Of a DNA stretch of 64,000 nt, positions 62,901-64,000 are shown piece after piece. Every line of letters starts with the position of its first letter. Position 1 is the stretch's first letter. Under the pieces are notes generated by a model. It was not told the origin of the DNA. It made no database searches and saw nothing but the letters and a program-made list of their open reading frames with translations. The stretch covers positions 35,623,090 through 35,687,089 of the forward strand of contig CM060180.1 of NCBI GenBank assembly GCA_030549775.1. Direction: 5' to 3'. The position numbers were made by a program, and so were the translations under genes. This DNA comes from Tamarix chinensis (taxonomy: Eukaryota; Streptophyta; Magnoliopsida; Caryophyllales; Tamaricaceae).

Positions 62901-63979
62901 ACTACTCTAACTTCCGTGGCTAAAGTAACTCGAGTTTAGCCCGTGTTTGAAAACAAGTGAATATCTATGGGGTCGGTCGCCGGGGGGGGGGGGGCTTTAG
63001 TTCGAATGAGTTTTTCCCACCAAAATGCAGTTGAATTGCATAAACTACCACCAACTTAGGAAGGCTTTACTACATTAGAATGGTTTCATTGAGTACAGCT
63101 AAGTCAAGGATAATTTCATTGATGCCGCAAAAGCTATATTCAGAACCTTACCTCTAATAGATCATGAGTCCTTCTCATATTCAGCTTAAAGATATCTTCA
63201 ACTAAAATCTTAACCACCTCAGAACTTCTCCACCTTTCATGAATCCCATTCACAATCCCTTCCGTAATCCCGGCCTTCCCAATTTTCATCTTCTTATCCA
63301 ACTTAATTCCAATCGTCCTCAATCTCCTTAATTCTCTCTTCGGAAGAGTCAGCTCCGCCAGAGTCGGCACCTTCTCTCTCTTGACATCCTTCCTCGACTC
63401 CTCCTTTTCCTTCGCCATCTCCCCTCTAATTCTGTGAAACTTCATAATCGCATCACCGGTTCCCACCTCCGGTACCGGGTTCTCCGGGGTCGACCAGCTT
63501 GGATCGAGCGTGTGCCCCACACGGTACTTGGGTAATTGAGTTGAATTAGGAATGAAAAACTCGCCGGCCTTAGAGTCTGCATGAACTGAGGCAACATCGG
63601 ACTCGGATTCATCAGTGCTGATGGTGTCGTCTTCAACGAAGCCAAGGCTTCGGAGTTTTTCGGCAATGCGCTGGATGGCTGATTTCGGAAGAGTCTCGGT
63701 ACTGGAGCTGGTGCCGGAGGAGGTCGTGGCGGCGCGAAGGGGTTTTGTATTTTGAGGAAGAAGCAGGAGGGGTTTAGAGAGGTAAGGACGAGAAAACAGG
63801 CGAGGGTGTTGGAATGTTGGTTTGGATGATGAATGTCGAGGGCAGTGGTGGTTGTAGGACAGAGAATATGACATGGTCGATACTCGGGAGTGAGAGTAGA
63901 GGGAGGAAGAGGGACCGTGGAACTTTTGGATATGATGCTGGTTCCTGGCTAACGGGTACCGGCTATAGGCTTGTAACAT
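37915..63979 (-). CDS. CFM2: CFM2-like CRM-domain chloroplast intron-splicing factor (12 coding exons)
   Basis: Twelve minus-strand exons (63979-63152, 60314-59804, 59705-59575, 58613-58326, 58250-58094, 57979-57687, 57403-57344, 57258-57205, 39474-39298, 39201-38889, 38330-38200, 38106-37915) join in frame through GT-AG junctions to 1044 residues. Four CRM RNA-binding domains lie near residues 207-300, 424-515, 616-710 and 914-1002. Their loops read GKAG, GRNR, GRRG and GRSN; three end in YRGxxY/F and the last in YRGW. Four CRM domains plus the C-terminal [14 protein letters not shown] point to CFM2 rather than the shorter CFM3. A Ser/basic-rich, weakly acidic N-terminus fits a transit peptide. 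In Arabidopsis and maize CFM2 is needed for splicing of the group I trnL-UAA intron and some group II chloroplast introns. Intron 8 is 17.7 kb of retrotransposons. The frame is open throughout, so the gene looks functional; exon 9's acceptor is the least certain. Confidence 0.93.
38200..38330 (-). CDS. CFM2: CFM2-like exon 11: CRM4 core
   Basis: 131 bases. Acceptor CATTTCAG|GCAG, donor CTGGAG|GTTGTG. Encodes [20 protein letters not shown] and [16 protein letters not shown]. Confidence 0.95.
38889..39201 (-). CDS. CFM2: CFM2-like exon 10: linker and start of CRM4
   Basis: 313 bases. Acceptor ATATACAG|AGA, donor GTTG|GTAATG. Ser/Asp-rich linker, then [20 protein letters not shown] and PVLAV. 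Confidence 0.93.
39298..39474 (-). CDS. CFM2: CFM2-like exon 9, first after the giant intron
   Basis: 59 codons beginning [15 protein letters not shown] and ending VPCDDSE, donor GAG|GTTATA. The acceptor ATGATGAAG|GAC keeps phase 0 with exon 8 but has a weak pyrimidine tract. A TTCAG about 36 bases upstream would shift the frame. The linker is poorly conserved, so homology cannot settle the exact start. Confidence 0.7.
39916..41352 (+). pseudogene. LINE ORF1 (nucleic-acid-binding, zinc knuckle), broken
   Basis: Begins [17 protein letters not shown] at 39916. A DUF4283-like stretch follows (about 40616-40858: [43 protein letters not shown]). The next frame (40849-41352) contains a [14 protein letters not shown] knuckle that keeps the CCHC residues. 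At least three frame breaks separate the pieces. Confidence 0.82.
44292..44296. repeat. 5-bp target-site duplication of nested copia, left
   Basis: GAAAC, repeated at 49784-49788. Confidence 0.93.
44297..44506 (-). repeat. 3' LTR of nested copia, 210 bp
   Basis: Plus-strand ends are TGTAGAAGTG and TATTCGACA. Compared with 49585-49783 it carries an extra ACTAAAGGATA and one G/T difference. Confidence 0.95.
44507..44515 (-). promoter_or_regulatory. Polypurine tract of nested copia
   Basis: GAGGGGGAG on the minus strand immediately before the 3' LTR. Confidence 0.9.
44641..46657 (-). pseudogene. copia reverse transcriptase and RNase H, frameshifted and rearranged
   Basis: After the stop of the gag-integrase frame, reverse transcriptase resumes at 46576-46214 ([40 protein letters not shown]), then shifts frame for [19 protein letters not shown] and YGLKQSP, and again for [14 protein letters not shown] (46153-45911). 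[16 protein letters not shown] to LRYLKRL (45822-45574) follows. Between 45574 and 44950 lie duplicated fragments in a different order. RNase H ends at 44910-44641 with [20 protein letters not shown]. This part could not give working enzymes. Confidence 0.85.
44960..45575 (-). repeat. Shuffled duplicate fragments of copia pol
   Basis: Three blocks here repeat sequence from elsewhere in the same element. 45427-45540 copies 45926-46033 (the VDD region). 45286-45345 copies 44668-44730 (the HDRTKH region). 45155-45212 copies 45690-45745 (the [11 protein letters not shown] region). The copies have small indels and occur in an order unlike the normal gene. A GC-rich stretch (45213-45240) with GCGCCTAGCGCCTAGG has no counterpart. 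Confidence 0.8.
46655..49462 (-). CDS. copia Gag-protease-integrase polyprotein, open but ended early
   Basis: 935-residue open frame from [15 protein letters not shown]. Gag (about residues 30-250) begins with [32 protein letters not shown] zinc knuckle follows (about 266). The protease active site is [14 protein letters not shown] (about 358). Integrase comprises the HHCC domain (WHYRLGHPN ... CEICQLAKH, about 505-545) and the core with the D-D-E residues in [15 protein letters not shown] and [10 protein letters not shown]. These domains package element RNA, cut the polyprotein and insert the cDNA; all key residues are present. The frame closes at TGA 46657-46655 right after IALRKGT, a position where relatives carry on into reverse transcriptase. 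I start at 49462; the 41 codons upstream run into the primer site. Confidence 0.9.
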   Translation of the reverse strand: MANEQTSSISETSSSPFHNSNSGNSGMTENTSLLITNHKLNGQNYLQWSQSVRMFIGGRGKEDYLSRETNIPQENDPNYKKWKAENHQIMSWLINSMNVDIGENFLLYETAHEIWEAVKETYSSSDNTSELFAVEAILHDLRQGELKVTQYFNILTRHWQQLDMFESHEWKCPDDRALYRKILEQKRTFKFLLGLDKSLDEVRGRIMGTKPLPSLREAFSEVRREESRKRVMLGNSQPPSNLDGSAFTTQSSWPPTPVYKHQPRKGRPWCDHCSKPGHTKETCWKLHGKPANWKPTKSVKDNRASSASVTEEQQSTTETSPFTKEQLDMLKLLLNNNPPHLSSTADAASLHANLGKLPSKHWIVDSGASDHMTGDITLLYDYQQCSSNLKVKIADGSLSKVAGTGSVKLLPGIILKSVLHVPNLDCNLVSISKLTRDNHCLTTFSPNVCVFQELGSNRKIGSAEMCSGLYFFQPTKSIVAATSLSSRQYDTTFCHSNSSVNIDSEIMMWHYRLGHPNFLYLRKLFPNLFIDKNPRSFDCEICQLAKHTRSVYLGIPFQPSKPFALVHSDIWGPSRVKNINGARWFVTFVDDHTRLTWVFLMKEKSELTRIFQTFNSMIQNQFGTNIKILRSDNAREYFYSVLGDYLSKHGIVQVSSCVNTPQQNGVAERKNRQLLEVARAIMFSTNVPKYLWGEAVLTSAYLINRLPSRVLQFKTPRNVLINFFPHAQFLFSNLPPKVFGCSAFVHVYSQSRSKLDPQSTKCVFIGYSAHKKGYKCFCPITRKMFETMDVTFFENSPYYSNLEIQGENTTNFQPWCWDSILEDNSEFIPSQSISQKQPLSPICGFFPSTLDQPSLPTCSKQPIPQSTTKELLVYSRKNRQTQELVEPNTHLTPVQDSEMDPTPAETHTDGKNDQDTKEISTEGNLELPIALRKGT
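49573..49584 (-). promoter_or_regulatory. Primer-binding site of nested copia (tRNA-Met)
   Basis: TGGTATCAGAGC on the minus strand, directly after the 5' LTR. Confidence 0.95.
49585..49783 (-). repeat. 5' LTR of nested copia, 199 bp
   Basis: Same ends as 44297-44506 and near-identical through its length. Confidence 0.95.
49784..49788. repeat. 5-bp target-site duplication of nested copia, right
   Basis: GAAAC, identical to 44292-44296. Confidence 0.93.
50697..51141 (+). repeat. 5' LTR of outer copia
   Basis: Ends ATAAATCACA just before the primer site. Contains the TATAAATAGG box at 50881 and shares AAGATTTAGGAAGTTAT, AAGGGTCAAGCCCA and CCTTTTCTCTCTCAA with the 3' copy. The left end is approximate. 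Confidence 0.7.
50881..50890 (+). promoter_or_regulatory. LTR TATA box (5' copy)
   Basis: TATAAATAGG, preserved at the equivalent place (56801-56810) in the 3' LTR. Confidence 0.7.
51142..51153 (+). promoter_or_regulatory. Primer-binding site of outer copia
   Basis: TGGTATCAAAGC, one base from the TGGTATCAGAGC of the other copia elements. Confidence 0.85.
51250..55393 (+). pseudogene. copia gag-pol remnant (outer element)
   Basis: Gag remnants run to a [14 protein letters not shown] zinc knuckle at 51897-51938 with CCHC intact. No intact DSGAS protease motif is readable near 52220, where the sequence gives [14 protein letters not shown] words. Integrase pieces are [15 protein letters not shown] (about 52617) and [20 protein letters not shown] (about 52830). 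Reverse transcriptase at 53767-54510 includes [18 protein letters not shown] and [20 protein letters not shown]; a [10 protein letters not shown] loop lies near 54592. RNase H ends [18 protein letters not shown]. Stops and frameshifts break every domain. Confidence 0.88.
55527..55535 (+). promoter_or_regulatory. Polypurine tract of outer copia
   Basis: GAGGGGGAG next to TGTAGGAATACG, the 3' LTR start. Confidence 0.88.
55724..56440. other. C-rich, G-poor low-complexity insert in the 3' LTR
   Basis: Top strand rich in CCACC, CCAACC and CACC words. The open frames at 55724-56050 and 55918-56145 give Thr/Pro/His-rich sequence without a domain. Absent from the 5' LTR, so probably acquired after insertion. 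Source unknown. Confidence 0.45.
56440..56650. repeat. Dispersed ATATCGGCC-type repeat, second copy
   Basis: Contains CAATATCGGCCAATATTT, GAAAATCACATATTTA and ATATTGGCGAAACATTGGAT, related to the insert at 30430-30700. Confidence 0.45.
57205..57258 (-). CDS. CFM2: CFM2-like exon 8 (18 codons), last before the giant intron
   Basis: Acceptor GACTCAG|GTG, donor TCT|GTGAGT. Encodes [18 protein letters not shown], matching the family's (V)(K/E)D...W linker. The decayed 3' LTR of the outer copia ends only about 140 bases from its donor. Confidence 0.82.
57344..57403 (-). CDS. CFM2: CFM2-like exon 7 (20 codons)
   Basis: Acceptor GTTGACAG|TCC, donor TTG|GTGAGT. Encodes [20 protein letters not shown], the helix that follows CRM3 in the CFM2 family. 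Too short to stand out as an open frame. Confidence 0.9.
57687..57979 (-). CDS. CFM2: CFM2-like exon 6: CRM3 core
   Basis: 293 bases. Acceptor TTCCCAG|GTAGG, donor CGTGAG|GTGAAC. Encodes [35 protein letters not shown] and [12 protein letters not shown], then SLEAQRRE. Confidence 0.95.
58094..58250 (-). CDS. CFM2: CFM2-like exon 5: coiled linker and start of CRM3
   Basis: 157 bases. Acceptor TAACAG|GCA, donor TTGG|GTATGT. Encodes the charged [16 protein letters not shown] helix, then [20 protein letters not shown]. Its frame joins exon 6 exactly. Confidence 0.92.
58326..58613 (-). CDS. CFM2: CFM2-like exon 4: end of CRM2 and linker
   Basis: 288 bases, phase 0 at both ends. Acceptor TTTGCAG|CGC, donor GTG|GTATGT. 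Starts [20 protein letters not shown], then [15 protein letters not shown] and a lysine/serine-rich linker. Confidence 0.93.
59575..59705 (-). CDS. CFM2: CFM2-like exon 3: CRM2 core
   Basis: 131 bases, acceptor CTGACAG|GGCG, donor AAAG|GTTAGT. Encodes [17 protein letters not shown] and [20 protein letters not shown]. Confidence 0.95.
59804..60314 (-). CDS. CFM2: CFM2-like exon 2: end of CRM1, linker, start of CRM2
   Basis: Residues 277-446 plus one base. Acceptor TGCCCAG|AGG, donor CTGG|GTAAGT. Reads [20 protein letters not shown] (CRM1 end), a linker with [17 protein letters not shown] and [12 protein letters not shown], then [20 protein letters not shown], the start of CRM2. Confidence 0.93.
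60315..63151 (-). other. Intron 1 of the CFM2-like gene, 2.8 kb
   Basis: Begins GTAAGG, ends TGCCCAG. Contains a hAT-type MITE (60980-61462) and otherwise AT-rich sequence with homopolymer runs (for example a G-run near 62982). No other gene seen. Confidence 0.85.
60980..61462. mobile_element. hAT-type MITE in CFM2 intron 1, 483 bp
   Basis: Left end TAGGGATGTCTATTAG; right end, inverted, TAGGGGTGTGTAAG. The flanks TCCACAGT and GCCACGGG agree at 5 of 8 positions, a decayed 8-bp duplication. No coding frame. Confidence 0.6.
63152..63979 (-). CDS. CFM2: CFM2-like exon 1: transit peptide and start of CRM1
   Basis: Residues 1-276, ending ...MRRTHDLLE at donor GAG|GTAAGG. It contains [15 protein letters not shown] (about residue 100), [16 protein letters not shown] and the LAELTLP...RLRTIGI...[11 protein letters not shown] first half of CRM1. 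I take ATG 63979 as the start; an in-frame ATG at 63874 (residue 36) is a credible alternative. Transcription starts outside the window. Confidence 0.9.
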
Positions 63980-64000
63980 ACTTTCATCGCCATTTCTCCT

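Noticed and set aside
62980..62995. Long G-run (and C-runs near 12705, 50652, 56969) as possible functional quadruplexes
   Set aside because: Single homopolymer runs in non-coding DNA; their length is likely unstable or affected by sequencing, and there is no multi-tract pattern.
37915..63979. Initial reading as CFM3 rather than CFM2
   Set aside because: Four CRM domains, the VGSPxxVRxQLPGE and FTDWW linker words and the RLECGL C-terminus fit CFM2 better; CFM3 proteins are shorter with three CRM domains.

Overview
The window looks like nuclear DNA of a flowering plant, most probably a woody eudicot; I cannot name the species. The evidence is GT-AG introns in plant-type genes, a chloroplast intron-splicing factor, and heavy loading with plant L1-type LINEs, Ty1/copia elements and MITEs in AT-rich DNA. 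I recognise only two intact cellular genes. Most of the other sequence is transposon debris in various states of decay.

Layout. 1-4.48 kb: a decayed L1 LINE (minus strand) with a hAT-type MITE in its ORF1. 4.5-8.25 kb: a non-coding, repeat-like block with two short tandem arrays and a G-rich stretch. 8.25-8.64 kb: a fragment of an unidentified coding sequence. 9.7-12.4 kb: a long inverted repeat enclosing a (CT)n/(AT)n microsatellite and a Tourist-like MITE. 14.5-14.9 kb: a second hAT-type MITE. 18.28-19.77 kb (+): a complete two-exon ENT8-like nucleoside transporter gene. 20.7 kb: a small MITE. 23.4-23.9 kb: a coding remnant with a 129-bp in-frame tandem duplication. 24.79-27.98 kb (-): a 5'-truncated L1 LINE with a poly(A) tail. 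29.28-29.68 kb: a third hAT-type MITE. 30.2-30.8 kb: a second copy of the 20.7-kb MITE family, itself interrupted. 32.26-37.30 kb (+): a dead copia element with both LTRs.

37.9-64 kb (-): one gene, an apparent CFM2 orthologue (CRM-domain chloroplast intron-splicing factor). I can assemble 12 coding exons that stay in frame from an ATG at 63979 to a stop at 37915, giving 1044 residues with four CRM domains. Intron 8 (39475-57204, 17.7 kb) is almost entirely retrotransposon: an L1 LINE (+) split by a young copia (-) with a 5-bp target duplication and near-identical LTRs, followed by an older copia (+). Intron 1 carries a fourth hAT-type MITE.

The two cellular genes are not obviously related in function: one moves nucleosides across membranes, the other serves splicing of organelle transcripts. 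The main interest is genomic: a conserved organelle-splicing gene that must itself splice out a nested retrotransposon cluster, and a recently inserted copia whose pol region is scrambled and so was probably mobilised in trans. I found no CRISPR array, rRNA, tRNA gene or bacterial-type operon, and nothing I would call a new defence or metabolic system.
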